From Salinisphaera aquimarina (GTDB lineage Bacteria; Pseudomonadota; Gammaproteobacteria; Nevskiales; Salinisphaeraceae): a stretch of DNA of 64,000 bases. Under the pieces are notes generated by a model. That model saw nothing but the letters and a program-made list of their open reading frames with translations. It made no database searches and was not told the origin of the DNA. Both the position numbers and the translations under genes were made by a program. The DNA lies in contig NZ_JBHRSS010000003.1 of assembly GCF_042643355.1 (NCBI RefSeq), positions 1,302,001 through 1,366,000 of the forward strand, written 5' to 3'. Of the stretch, positions 52,693-61,511 are shown in pieces; the stretch's first letter is position 1; each line of letters starts with the position of its first letter.

Positions 52693-53415
52693 CTAGCGCC
52701 CGACCACCACCGTGTTCGCGGCCTCGGCCATACCGCGCACTACGGCGCCGCCATCGGTGCTCACACGCAGGCGACCGCCCCGGGTCGCGCTGTCCAGCGC
52801 CTTGCCTTCGGTGGTGATGGAAAAACCGTTGCCCCGGCTGATCACGCGTACGTGCGCGCCGCGTTCGATGACGCGCGGCTCGGCGACCATGGACACGCGC
52901 AACGGCAGATCGGCGGCGATACGCCGCACGGCCACCCGGCCGACCAGTTCGTCGGCGCGAGTGGCCACGTTGCCGGCCAGGCGTGTGATCTCGCCGGTGA
53001 CCTGGCGCAGGTCGGCGGGGCGAATCGTCTCGCCCGGATCGATCGTGCGGGTAGCCACGTAGTAGGGGGCCTCGACCGCCACGTCGGCCTGGTAGTAGCG
53101 CAGCGACGGGGCATCCCCCGGGCAGCGCACGCCCACGGTCAGGCGTCCGGCCACCCGCTGAGAACGGCCCGGCAGAAACGGTTCGGGCGCGCGGCAGGGA
53201 CCCATGCGCGCTGCCGACTCGGCGATGGCGATGTGCAGCTGCTCGGGGGCAGCGTCGCTGTGTGCTTCGAGGAAGGAAACGATGCTGTCCTCGAGCGTGG
53301 TGGAAAGGCTGCTGTTGGCTGCAGCCGCCCCGGTCAGGCACCACAGGAACAGGCCGGCAAGCCCTCGTGCTGCCGTCGCGCGCGCAGTAATGCGTCCTGA
53401 TTTGCCTGGCTTCAT
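52693..53415 (-). CDS. flgA: P-ring assembly chaperone FlgA
   Basis: Periplasmic chaperone for FlgI polymerisation in the P ring. 240 aa. Signal peptide: GRITARATAARGLAGLFLW then ending CLTGAAA. The SAF-type domain reads TIDPGETIRPADLRQVTGEI, DELVGRVAVRRIAADLPLR and the C-terminal RVISRGNGFSITTEGKALDSA. I use ATG 53415; a longer open frame upstream antisense to flgB is not credible. Divergent from flgB with 165 bp between the starts for the class 2 promoters. The flgA-M-N order equals that of E. coli. Confidence 0.94.
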   Translation of the reverse strand: MKPGKSGRITARATAARGLAGLFLWCLTGAAAANSSLSTTLEDSIVSFLEAHSDAAPEQLHIAIAESAARMGPCRAPEPFLPGRSQRVAGRLTVGVRCPGDAPSLRYYQADVAVEAPYYVATRTIDPGETIRPADLRQVTGEITRLAGNVATRADELVGRVAVRRIAADLPLRVSMVAEPRVIERGAHVRVISRGNGFSITTEGKALDSATRGGRLRVSTDGGAVVRGMAEAANTVVVGR

Positions 53416-53580
53416 CGTATCCCCGGCCCCCTGCCCGATACGGTTGCAACGGCCGGATTGTAGCCCGCGCCCGGCGCGACTAAGCCGCGAAATGCGCGCC
53501 AAAGCGGAGCCTATTCGATCGATACGTGCGCGTGAGGCATGCCTAGTATGGCTGCCTGACAGAGCCAATCCGGGGGGGAC

Positions 53581-54006
53581 ATGCTCGATCGACTCAACGC
53601 GTCGCTCGCCTTCTACAAGCAGGCGCTTGACCTGCGCGGTCAACGCCAGGAAGTGCTGGCCGCGAATATCGCCAACAGCGATACGCCCAACTACAAGGCA
53701 CGCGATTTCGATTTCAAATCCGAACTTGACCGCGCCATGGGCAGCAACGCCCCGGCCGGCCCCAACGCGCTGACCCTGCGTACCACCGCCGCCGGCCATA
53801 TCGCCGGTCAGGCGCAGGGCCTATCGGCCGGCGCGGCAAAACTTGAATACCGAAATGCCACCCAGCCCAGCCTCGACGGCAATACGGTCGACATGAACGT
53901 CGAGCGCGTCGAGTTCATGGAGAACGCGGTGCATTACCAGGCCAACCTGCAGATTCTGGGCAGCCAGCTCAAGAGCCTGAAGTCGGCCATGCAACCCGAA
54001 CGTTAA
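53581..54006 (+). CDS. flgB: Flagellar proximal rod protein FlgB
   Basis: First gene of the flg operon, building the proximal rod after type III export. 141 aa. The N-terminal signature LAFYKQALDLRGQRQEVLAANIANSDTPNYKARDFDF is the rod-protein motif (ANNxANxxTPGYKA type). The C-terminal helix is VEFMENAVHYQANLQILGSQLKSLKSAM. A G-rich tract precedes ATG 53581. Divergent from flgA; the FlhDC-controlled promoter should lie in 53416-53580, but I could not recognise a site. Confidence 0.95.
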   Translation: MLDRLNASLAFYKQALDLRGQRQEVLAANIANSDTPNYKARDFDFKSELDRAMGSNAPAGPNALTLRTTAAGHIAGQAQGLSAGAAKLEYRNATQPSLDGNTVDMNVERVEFMENAVHYQANLQILGSQLKSLKSAMQPER

Positions 54007-54027
54007 GCCGATAACCGAGAAACAGCG

Positions 54028-54432
54028 ATGGCGATGTACAGCATCTTCAATACCGCCGGTTCGGCGATGAGCGCGCAGTCGCAGCGCATGAACGTGGCCG
54101 CGTCCAACATGGCCAACGCCGACAGCGTGGCCGGGCCTGACGGCGAGCCCTACCGTGCCAAGCAAGTGATGTTCGAGTTGCAGGCCGAGCCGGGCAGCGA
54201 GATCGGCGGCGTGCGCGTGTCCGACGTGATCGAGGATCAATCCCCGTTTCGCGAGGAATACAACCCGAGCCATCCGATGGCCGACGACCGCGGCTATGTG
54301 CAGATGCCCAACGTCAATCCCACCGACGAGATGATCAACATGATCTCGGCGGCCCGCTCCTACGAAGCCAGCGTGGAAGTGCTCAACACCAGCAAGGAGC
54401 TGATGTTGCGCACCCTCACCCTCGGCGAATAA
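54028..54432 (+). CDS. flgC: Flagellar proximal rod protein FlgC
   Basis: Proximal rod subunit. 134 aa. The N-terminal MYSIFNTAGSAMSAQSQRMNVAASNMANADSV is the conserved axial-protein helix. It continues with PYRAKQVMFELQ and the C-terminal NVNPTDEMINMISAARSYEASVEVLNTSKELMLRTLTLG, the partner helix of the coiled coil. It follows flgB after 21 bp with a GAGAAACAGCG ribosome site. Confidence 0.96.
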   Translation: MAMYSIFNTAGSAMSAQSQRMNVAASNMANADSVAGPDGEPYRAKQVMFELQAEPGSEIGGVRVSDVIEDQSPFREEYNPSHPMADDRGYVQMPNVNPTDEMINMISAARSYEASVEVLNTSKELMLRTLTLGE

Positions 54433-54446
54433 CCCAGGACTCAGAC

Positions 54447-55151
54447 ATGGCCAACGATATTCTCGGCGCGGCGTCGTCCGGTTCGGCCGCGTCCGCCGCC
54501 ACCGCGGCTGCGGCGGCGGCAAACACAAACGCCAGTGCGGCACGTGAGCGCACCGCGGATCTGAGCGAGCAGTTCCTGACCCTGCTGGTGGCGCAGATGA
54601 AGAACCAGGATCCGCTCAACCCGATGGACAACTCGCAGATGACCTCGCAGATCGCGCAGATAAACACGGTCTCGGGCATCAATGACCTCAACGACACGCT
54701 CGGCTCGATCACCGGCCAGATCGATACCAGTCAGCGTCTGCAGGCGAGCGCGCTGATCGGCCGCAACGTGCTGGTGCCCGGCGCCGAGATCGGGGTCGGT
54801 GACGAGGGCGCGGCCACCCCGTTCGGCATGGAACTGCCCGAGGATGCGGCCGAGATCACGGTCACCATCAGCGACGCGATGGGCACGGTGGTGCATCAGT
54901 CCAGCTATGAAGACATCGAGGCCGGCGTGCAGTCGTTCCAGTGGGACGGCAAGGACGCCAGTGAACAGGCGGTGGGCGCGGGCAACTACCAGCTCAACAT
55001 CGAGGCCGTGAACGCGGCCGGCGAAGCGATCGATGTGCAGCCGTTGTCGATGGGCTATGTCGGCGGCGTGGTCGCCGGTGAAGGCGCGCCGAAACTGGAT
55101 CTAGGGCCCAAGGGGCTGGTCTCGCTCGACGACATTCGCCAGATCATCTGA
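54447..55151 (+). CDS. flgD: Hook assembly scaffold FlgD
   Basis: Temporary cap that directs FlgE assembly. 234 aa. After an Ala-rich N-terminus comes the FlgD core LSEQFLTLLVAQMKNQDPLNPMDNSQMTSQIAQINTVSGI (about 38-80). The C-terminal domain has the FLIN-type beta sandwich with ITVTISDAMGTVVHQ, QSFQWDGKDASEQAVGAGNYQLNIEAVNAAGE. It lies 14 bp after flgC and 98 bp before flgE. Confidence 0.95.
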   Translation: MANDILGAASSGSAASAATAAAAAANTNASAARERTADLSEQFLTLLVAQMKNQDPLNPMDNSQMTSQIAQINTVSGINDLNDTLGSITGQIDTSQRLQASALIGRNVLVPGAEIGVGDEGAATPFGMELPEDAAEITVTISDAMGTVVHQSSYEDIEAGVQSFQWDGKDASEQAVGAGNYQLNIEAVNAAGEAIDVQPLSMGYVGGVVAGEGAPKLDLGPKGLVSLDDIRQII

Positions 55152-55193
55152 AGGAACAGGGCCAGAAAACGAGCGCTGTTCGACGAAATACCG

Positions 55194-55210
55194 TTCACGC
55201 ACAGCGTGAA
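55194..55210 (+). repeat. Hairpin between flgD and flgE
   Basis: TTCACGC (55194-55200), loop ACA, GCGTGAA (55204-55210), followed by a T/C-rich stretch (TACTTCTTCTC). It could trim or stabilise the polycistronic mRNA ahead of the hook gene, which must be made in greater amount than the scaffold. Confidence 0.4.
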
Positions 55211-55249
55211 TACTTCTTCTCATAACGACACGACAAACGGGGACGAATC

Positions 55250-56689
55250 ATGGGTTTCACGCAGGGTGTAAGTGGGCTCAACGCAGCCGCCAGCGGTCTC
55301 GACACGATCGGCAACAACATCGCGAATTCGCAGACCGTGGGGTTCAAGACCGGTCGCAGTGAATTCGCCGATCTGTACGCCGGCGCCAAGACGGGACTGG
55401 GTGTACAGGTCAGCGGTATCACGCAGAGCTTCGAGGGCGGCCCGCTGAGCACGACCGGGCGCAGTCTCGATCTGGCCATCGACGGTGGCGGTTTCTTCCG
55501 TCTCCAGGACGGCAATCAGACCGTCTACTCGCGCGACGGCCAGTTCCAGCAGACCCGGGACGGCAACATCGCCAACGGCCAGGGCGCGCTGCTGACCGGT
55601 TACAACGTGACCAATTTCAACGACCCCAACGCCGCGCCGCGCATCAACGCCGGCGGCAACCCGGGCGCGATCCAGTTGCCGGCGGAAGGCCTCAATGCGC
55701 GTGCGACCACCGACGCTTCGCTGCAGGCCAGCCTCGATGCCGGCGCTGAAATCATCGGCGATACCTTCGACAGCAACGATTCCAGCACCTATAACTGGAG
55801 TACGCCGAGCACGGTGTTCGATTCGCTGGGCAATGCGCACAGCATCAACCTGTACTTCACCAAGACCGGCGAAAACCAGTGGGCCGTCAATGGCGAGATG
55901 CCGCTCAGCGAAGAGTCCTCGCTGCCGCGCACGGTGACATCCGGTGCCGCCTATCCGGGCACGTTCGACCCGACGACCTCCGGCAACGGCGTCACCCGGG
56001 ACATCAGCGTCACGACAAACGGCACCGATCATCTGTATACGGCGGTCGTCTCCGGCGCCACGGCGGATGCCGGGGGCACCTTTTCCGGCGGCCAGATCCG
56101 CTACGTCGAGCAGCTGCCCGAGTCCACCATGGCGTTCGATGCCAACGGCAATCTGACCATGGTTTCGCCGGCCACCGGCACGAAGGCCGACGATCTGCCC
56201 GACTCCGCGGTGGCGTTCAACCTGGACGCCGCAAACGGCTCCGCGCCGATCGATTTCACCTACGACTTCGCCGGCACCGCGCAGACAGCGCAGTCCTTCG
56301 CTGCCGGCAACCCGGCACAGGACGGCTATGCCTCCGGCTCGTTGACCGGCATTGCCATCCAGAGCGACGGCATGATCCGCGGCAACTACTCCAACGGCCA
56401 GTCGCTGAATCTGGCCCAGGTCGCGCTGGCGAGTTTCCGCAACGAGCAGGGCCTGTCGCCGGCCGGCGGCAACGCCTGGACGGAAACTGCCGATTCCGGC
56501 CAGCCGGCGCTGGGCACAGCCGGCGTCGGTCAGCTCGGCAATCTGCTGGGCGGCACCCTGGAAGGCTCCAACGTGGATCTGTCCCAGCAGCTGGTCGACA
56601 TGATCGTGGCCCAGCGCAACTACCAGGCCAACGCCCAGACCATCAAGACGCAGGATCAGGTCCTGCAGACCGCGGTCAACCTGCGCTAG
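55250..56689 (+). CDS. flgE: Flagellar hook protein FlgE
   Basis: Major hook subunit, about 120 copies per hook. 479 aa, longer than E. coli FlgE (about 400) because of a larger outer domain. The N-terminal FTQGVSGLNAAASGLDTIGNNIANSQTVGFKTGR and C-terminal SNVDLSQQLVDMIVAQRNYQANAQTIKTQDQVLQTAVNLR are the core D0 helices. RSLDLAIDGGGFFRLQDG is the hook-basal-body common motif. The surface part is rich in Gly, Asp and Ser. It has its own GGGGACGAATC ribosome site. Confidence 0.96.
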   Translation: MGFTQGVSGLNAAASGLDTIGNNIANSQTVGFKTGRSEFADLYAGAKTGLGVQVSGITQSFEGGPLSTTGRSLDLAIDGGGFFRLQDGNQTVYSRDGQFQQTRDGNIANGQGALLTGYNVTNFNDPNAAPRINAGGNPGAIQLPAEGLNARATTDASLQASLDAGAEIIGDTFDSNDSSTYNWSTPSTVFDSLGNAHSINLYFTKTGENQWAVNGEMPLSEESSLPRTVTSGAAYPGTFDPTTSGNGVTRDISVTTNGTDHLYTAVVSGATADAGGTFSGGQIRYVEQLPESTMAFDANGNLTMVSPATGTKADDLPDSAVAFNLDAANGSAPIDFTYDFAGTAQTAQSFAAGNPAQDGYASGSLTGIAIQSDGMIRGNYSNGQSLNLAQVALASFRNEQGLSPAGGNAWTETADSGQPALGTAGVGQLGNLLGGTLEGSNVDLSQQLVDMIVAQRNYQANAQTIKTQDQVLQTAVNLR

Positions 56690-56714
56690 TCGATAACCGT
56701 CAACGGCACCCGTC

Positions 56715-57470
56715 ATGGACAGACTCATCTATACGGCGCTCAGCGGCGCGACCCAGACCCTCGATCGGCAGGCGGTGGTGGCCAACAACATGGCCAACGC
56801 ATCGACGGTCGGCTTCAAGGGCCAGCTGTCGATGTTCCGCGCGGTGCCGGTCAACGGCGCCGGTAACGCCACGCGGACGATCGCCGCCGACACCACGCCG
56901 GCGGCGGATTTCGCCCCCGGCGTGATCACCCAGACCGGCCGCTCGCTCGACGTCGCCATCGACGGCGACGGCTGGCTGGCGGTGCAGGCGCCCGATGGCA
57001 GCGAAGGCTACACGCGTGCCGGCGATCTCCAACAGGACGCCACCGGGCTGCTGCGCAGCAACGGCCACGCCGTGCTGGGCGAGGACGGCAACCCGCTGGT
57101 GCTGCCGCTGCAGGCCGATGTGACCATCGCCTCCGACGGCACCATTTCGGCGCTCGGGGCGGGCGACCGGCCCAATACGCTGGCCCAGGTGGGTACGCTC
57201 AAGCTGGTCAATCCGCCGGTCGCACAGCTGGGTCGCGGGGGCGACGGGCTGTTCCGGCTCAAGACCGCGCAGGGCGAGCAGGCCGGGCCGGTGGCCGCCG
57301 ACGACAGCGTACGCGTGGTCAGTGGCGCGCTCGAGCAGAGCAACGTCAGTCCCGTCGAGTCGATGGTCGCCATGATCGGCAACGCGCGCCGCTTCGAGAT
57401 GCAGATGAAGATGATCAGCACCGCCGACGAGAACGAACGCGGCGCCAATCGTCTGTTGTCGCTGACCTAA
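56715..57470 (+). CDS. flgF: Flagellar proximal rod protein FlgF
   Basis: Proximal rod protein, 251 aa. N-terminus LIYTALSGATQTLDRQAVVANNMANASTVGFKGQL; middle TQTGRSLDVAIDGDGWLAVQAPDG; C-terminus QSNVSPVESMVAMIGNARRFEMQMKMISTADENE, all typical FlgF. It follows flgE after 25 bp and precedes flgG with an 84-bp gap that contains a strong hairpin. Confidence 0.95.
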   Translation: MDRLIYTALSGATQTLDRQAVVANNMANASTVGFKGQLSMFRAVPVNGAGNATRTIAADTTPAADFAPGVITQTGRSLDVAIDGDGWLAVQAPDGSEGYTRAGDLQQDATGLLRSNGHAVLGEDGNPLVLPLQADVTIASDGTISALGAGDRPNTLAQVGTLKLVNPPVAQLGRGGDGLFRLKTAQGEQAGPVAADDSVRVVSGALEQSNVSPVESMVAMIGNARRFEMQMKMISTADENERGANRLLSLT

Positions 57471-57480
57471 TCACAAACCG

Positions 57481-57505
57481 GGCCGGCCCGCGCATGCGGG
57501 CGGCC
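57481..57505 (+). repeat. Intercistronic hairpin between flgF and flgG
   Basis: GCCCGC (57486-57491) pairs with GCGGGC (57496-57501) over a GCAT loop, extended by GGCC (57481-57484) with GGCC (57502-57505) and a single bulged G. No T-run, so RNA stability or partial processing rather than termination is likely. Confidence 0.45.
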
Positions 57506-57554
57506 GTCATCACGTCGTGCCGGCCTTGCCGGGCGGCTCACGGGGGGAATCGCC

Positions 57555-58337
57555 ATGATCCGTTCACTCTGGATCGCCAAGACCGGCCTGGAATCGCAGC
57601 AGGTCAAGCTCGACACGGTTGCCAATAACCTGGCCAACGTATCCACCAACGGCTTCAAGCGCTCGCGCGCAGTCTTTCAGGATCTGCTCTATCAGGACAT
57701 GCGCCAGCCCGGCGCGCTGTCGTCGGTACAGACCAATCTGCCGTCCGGCATGCAGGTCGGCTCCGGCGTTCAGCCGGTCGCGGCCGAACGCCTGCACACC
57801 CAGGGCAACCTGGAAGCGACCGGCAACTCGAAGGACGTCGCTATTCAGGGCAAGGGTTTCTTTGCCGTGCAGATGCCCGACGGCACCACCAGCTTCACCC
57901 GCGACGGCGCTTTTCAGATCGATCAGAACGGCCAGCTGGTCACCGCCTCGGGTTTTCCGGTCGAGCCCGCCATCGTGATTCCGCCCAACGCGCTGTCGAT
58001 CAGCGTGGCCCAGGACGGCACCGTATCGGTGACCCAGCCGGGGACGTCCCAGAACGTCGAAGTCGGCCAGATGCAGCTGAGTACGTTCATCAATCCGACC
58101 GGCCTGCAAAGCGTCGGTGACAATCTCTATCGCGAGACCACCGCCTCGGGCCCTCGCAACGACAGTATTCCGGGCCTTAATGGCGCCGGGTTGCTGCGCC
58201 ACAAGTTCGTGGAAACCTCCAACGTGAACGTGGTCGAGGAGATGGTGGACATGATCGCCACCCAGCGCGCCTACGAGATCAACTCCAAGGCCGTGGAAAC
58301 CTCCGATCAGATGCTTCAGCGCCTGGCGCAGCTGTAA
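57555..58337 (+). CDS. flgG: Flagellar distal rod protein FlgG
   Basis: Distal rod subunit, 260 aa as in other proteobacteria. IRSLWIAKTGLESQQVKLDTVANNLANVSTNGFKRSRAVFQDLLYQ is nearly invariant in FlgG. The rod-length hinge GNLEATGNSKDVAIQGKGFFAVQMPDG follows, and the C-terminus is SNVNVVEEMVDMIATQRAYEINSKAVETSDQMLQRL. A GGGGGGAATCGCC box precedes ATG 57555. flgH follows after 4 bp. Confidence 0.97.
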   Translation: MIRSLWIAKTGLESQQVKLDTVANNLANVSTNGFKRSRAVFQDLLYQDMRQPGALSSVQTNLPSGMQVGSGVQPVAAERLHTQGNLEATGNSKDVAIQGKGFFAVQMPDGTTSFTRDGAFQIDQNGQLVTASGFPVEPAIVIPPNALSISVAQDGTVSVTQPGTSQNVEVGQMQLSTFINPTGLQSVGDNLYRETTASGPRNDSIPGLNGAGLLRHKFVETSNVNVVEEMVDMIATQRAYEINSKAVETSDQMLQRLAQL

Positions 58338-58341
58338 GGCA

Positions 58342-59052
58342 ATGCGGGACACACATGCATTCTCGTTGTTAGCCGAACGCGGCGTGCGCATGCTGCGCCT
58401 GATCGGGGTTCTGCTGTGCCTGGGCGCACTCGGCGCCTGTGCCCAGTTGCCGCGCAAGAATGTGGTGGAAGGCCCGACCAACACGCCGCCGGCGCTGCCG
58501 GTGCCGGCGCCTTCGAACGGCTCGATCTTCGCGTCGGCCTATACCAAGCCGCTGTTCGAGGACCGCCGGCCACGCCAGGTCGGCGACATTCTCACCATCG
58601 TGCTCGACGAGAACGTCAGCGCGACCAAGAGCTCGGCGGCCAACGCCAGCCGCAACGGCTCACTGGCGTTCAGCCCGACCCGGGTTCCGGATCTTTTCGG
58701 GAGCCTGCTGGATGGCCAGGATGCGGACATCAGCGGCGATACCACCTTCGACGGCAAGGGCGGCGCCAACGCTTCCAACACCTTCGTGGGCACGATCACC
58801 ACGACCGTGATGAACGTGCTGCCCAACGGCAATCTCGAGGTCGCCGGCGAGAAGCGTATCGGCATCAACCAGGGCATCGAGTACATCCTGTTCTCGGGCA
58901 CCGTGAACCCGCGCATGATCCGAGCCGACAGCACGATCACCTCCAACCAGGTCGCCAACGTGCGCCTGGAGTATTACGGCGACGGCTATATCAACGAGGC
59001 CCAGAACATGGGCTGGTTCCAGCGTCTGCTGCTCAACATCTCTCCGTTCTGA
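58342..59052 (+). CDS. flgH: Flagellar L-ring lipoprotein FlgH
   Basis: Forms the outer-membrane L ring. 236 aa. The N-terminus RMLRLIGVLLCLGALGAC ends in a lipobox, with Cys33 lipidated. ATG 58390 would give a shorter signal directly before the helix and is a reasonable alternative start. The body has GSIFASAYTKPLFEDRRPRQVGDILTIVLDENVSATKSS, SFVGTITTTVMNVLPNGNLEVAGEKRI in slightly varied form, and the C-terminal GYINEAQNMGWFQRLLLNISPF. It follows flgG after 4 bp. Confidence 0.95.
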   Translation: MRDTHAFSLLAERGVRMLRLIGVLLCLGALGACAQLPRKNVVEGPTNTPPALPVPAPSNGSIFASAYTKPLFEDRRPRQVGDILTIVLDENVSATKSSAANASRNGSLAFSPTRVPDLFGSLLDGQDADISGDTTFDGKGGANASNTFVGTITTTVMNVLPNGNLEVAGEKRIGINQGIEYILFSGTVNPRMIRADSTITSNQVANVRLEYYGDGYINEAQNMGWFQRLLLNISPF

Positions 59053-59063
59053 GGATCACGATC

Positions 59064-60197
59064 ATGGCTTCATCCGTATCGCGTTCGTGGCCCCGCCGTG
59101 CCGGCGTGATGCTGGCCGCACTGCTGGCCTCTGTAGTCATCGTCGGTTCCGCGCAGGCTGCGCGGTTGCAGGATATCGCCACCCTTCAGGGCGTGCGCTC
59201 GAACCCGCTGGTCGGCTACGGTCTGATCGTGGGCCTGGGCAACACCGGCGACCAGACCACCCAGACGCCGTTCACCGGCCAGGCGCTCAAGAACATGCTC
59301 ACCCAGCTGGGTGTGACCATGCCCACCGGCACCAACATGCAGCTCAAGAACGTGGCCGCGGTGATGGTCACCGCCAGCCTGCCACCGTTCGCCGGACCCG
59401 GGCAGGAGCTCGATGTGACCGTCTCCTCGATCGGCAACGCCAAGAGCCTGCGCGGCGGCACCCTGCTGATGACGCCGCTCAAGGGTGCGGACGGCCAGAT
59501 CTACGCACTCGCGCAGGGCAACGTCCTTGCTCCGGGCATCAGCGCCGGCGCGGCCGGCAGCAGCGTGCAGGTCAATCAGACCGCGGCTGCGCGCATCCCC
59601 AACGGTGCGGTGATCGAGCGCACCGTCCCGACTGAACTGGCCAGCAACGGCAAGATCGAACTTGAGCTCAAGGAGGCCAATTTCGATACGGCGCTGCGCG
59701 CCATGAATGCGGTCAACCAGGCGTTCGGACGCAACGTCGCGAGTGCGCGCAATTCGCGCACCATCACCTTGCAGGTGCCGCGTGACGAGAGCGCCAAGGT
59801 CGCGTTTCTGGCTCGGGTGCAGAATATTGACGTCACGCCGGGCCGCGCGCGACCGCGCGTGGTGGTCAATTCGCGTACCGGCTCGGTGGTCATGAACACC
59901 ACTGTCACCCTGGCGCAGGCCGCCGTGGCGCACGGCAACCTGTCGGTGGTGATCGATTCCAACCCCATCGTCAGTCAGCCCAACGCGCTCTCGGGTGGCC
60001 AGACCGCGGTCGTGCCGAATGCCGATGTCACCGTGCAGGAAGGCAGTGGTGCGCTGAATATGGTCCGCGCGAGCGCGACACTGCGCGATGTGGTCAACGC
60101 CCTCAACCAGTTGGGTGCCACGCCGACCGACCTGATGGCCATTCTGGAAGCGCTCAAGGCCGCGGGCGCGCTCAATGCCGACCTGGAGATCATCTGA
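59064..60197 (+). CDS. flgI: Flagellar P-ring protein FlgI
   Basis: Periplasmic P-ring subunit, 377 aa. Signal peptide RRAGVMLAALLASVVIVGSAQA, then ARLQDIATLQGVRSNPLVGYGLIVGLGNTGDQT, the family start. Internal landmarks are NVAAVMVTASLPPFAGPGQELDVTVSSIGNA and SLRGGTLLMTPLKGADGQIYALAQG; C-terminus LNQLGATPTDLMAILEALKAAGALNADLEII. I use ATG 59064 with GAGGATCACG upstream. Stop and flgJ start overlap (TGATG). FlgA, needed for its assembly, is encoded divergently at 52.7 kb. Confidence 0.96.
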   Translation: MASSVSRSWPRRAGVMLAALLASVVIVGSAQAARLQDIATLQGVRSNPLVGYGLIVGLGNTGDQTTQTPFTGQALKNMLTQLGVTMPTGTNMQLKNVAAVMVTASLPPFAGPGQELDVTVSSIGNAKSLRGGTLLMTPLKGADGQIYALAQGNVLAPGISAGAAGSSVQVNQTAAARIPNGAVIERTVPTELASNGKIELELKEANFDTALRAMNAVNQAFGRNVASARNSRTITLQVPRDESAKVAFLARVQNIDVTPGRARPRVVVNSRTGSVVMNTTVTLAQAAVAHGNLSVVIDSNPIVSQPNALSGGQTAVVPNADVTVQEGSGALNMVRASATLRDVVNALNQLGATPTDLMAILEALKAAGALNADLEII

Positions 60198-61396
60198 TGG
60201 CGGTCGATGCCAGCGCCAACTTCGCCCTCGACGTCCAGTCGATTGCCAAGCTCAAGCATTCTGCTCGGCAATCGCCCAGGGAAGGGCTGGATCAGGCCGC
60301 GCGCCAGTTCGAGGCCCTGTTCCTGCAGAAGATGCTGTCGAGCATGCGCGATGCCATGCCCAAGAGCGATCTGATGCACAGCCATCAGAGCGATACCTAT
60401 GATTCGCTCATGGACCAGCAGTGGGCACAGACGCTGGCCAAGCGCGGCATCGGCCTGGCCGACATGATGACCCGCCAGATGCAGCGCCACGGCACGGTCG
60501 AGGGCGACAGCGAAGCGTCGGTCGCCGGCATCGAGCACGCTACGCCGCGCGCGCTGTCCGCATCCGACCCGTTGCCGGCCGCCGTTTCAGCCGAGACCGC
60601 GGATGCCGGCGACAAACCGATTATCGATACCGCTACCGCGCATCCGCCGTTGCTGAACGTGAAGGGCTATCAGGCCGCGACGCTGGTCGCCCTCGACGGT
60701 ACACATGACGCACGTGATGCGGCCTCGCGGGCGCTTCTGCCCGCCCACGTCAACGACTTCCTCGACCGCATGGGCCCGGCGGCGCGCAACGCGGCGCGCG
60801 AGACCGGCGTGCCGCAGCGCCTGATTCTGGCCCAGGCCGCGCTGGAAACCGGCTGGGGGCGCCACGAAGTCACCCGCGCGGACGGTCAGCCGAGCTACAA
60901 CGTATTCAATATAAAGGCCACCGGCTGGCAGGGCGACACCGCCGAGGTGATGACCCATGAATATGCCAACGGCCGCGCACGCGCCCAGCGGGCATCGTTT
61001 CGTGCCTATGACTCCTACGACGACGCCTTCGCCGACTATGCGCGTCTGCTGAGCCGCTCGCCGCGCTATGCCGGCGTGGCCAAGGCGCCGGATGCCGCGT
61101 CGGCCGCACGCGAGCTGCAGGCCAGCGGCTATGCCACCGATCCGGCCTATGCGGACAAACTCGTCGCCATCATGGCGCAGCTGCCCGGCGCCGCCGTGGG
61201 CGCTCCGGCGCTGGTCGACATGAACAACGCCGGCCCGTTGTTTGCGGACGTGGCGGCCGACGACACGCGCCTTGCGGCAACCGATATGGGCATCGACCGC
61301 CACATCGCCGAGCGTGCCGCAGCGCTGCATATCGACACCGCGCGCGGCCTGAGCGCGCCGCCCACCCAGGGCGACGCCGTGGCGCGCCTGTTCTAG
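60197..61396 (+). CDS. flgJ: Rod cap and peptidoglycan hydrolase FlgJ
   Basis: Bifunctional rod-assembly protein, 399 aa, longer than E. coli FlgJ (313). The N-terminal rod-cap domain (about 10-100) has REGLDQAARQFEALFLQKMLSSMRDA and DQQWAQTLAKRGIGLADMM. A linker of about 80 variable residues follows. The C-terminal glucosaminidase domain has catalytic Glu217 in LILAQAALETGWGR, then NVFNIKATGWQGD and AYDSYDDAFADYARLLSRSPRYAGV. The extra length is in the linker and a C-terminal tail of about 60 residues. It overlaps flgI by 1 nt and is followed by the flgK promoter. Confidence 0.95.
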   Translation: MAVDASANFALDVQSIAKLKHSARQSPREGLDQAARQFEALFLQKMLSSMRDAMPKSDLMHSHQSDTYDSLMDQQWAQTLAKRGIGLADMMTRQMQRHGTVEGDSEASVAGIEHATPRALSASDPLPAAVSAETADAGDKPIIDTATAHPPLLNVKGYQAATLVALDGTHDARDAASRALLPAHVNDFLDRMGPAARNAARETGVPQRLILAQAALETGWGRHEVTRADGQPSYNVFNIKATGWQGDTAEVMTHEYANGRARAQRASFRAYDSYDDAFADYARLLSRSPRYAGVAKAPDAASAARELQASGYATDPAYADKLVAIMAQLPGAAVGAPALVDMNNAGPLFADVAADDTRLAATDMGIDRHIAERAAALHIDTARGLSAPPTQGDAVARLF

Positions 61397-61433
61397 CCCT
61401 TGTGCCGGCGCCTGGGAAGTGCGAGCCCGTCAA

Positions 61434-61460
61434 TCAAGTTTCGAGCCTCGCTGCCGTTAG
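61434..61460 (+). promoter_or_regulatory. Sigma-28 promoter for flgK
   Basis: TCAA plus GTTT (61434-61441), then GCCGTTAG (61453-61460) with a 15-nt spacer, 51 bp before the flgK ATG. It allows late-gene expression of the hook-filament junction proteins. Confidence 0.85.
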
Positions 61461-61511
61461 TCCCTGCATGAACACGGGGTCGACGGCAGCGGCTTCACAG
61501 GAACCACGCGA

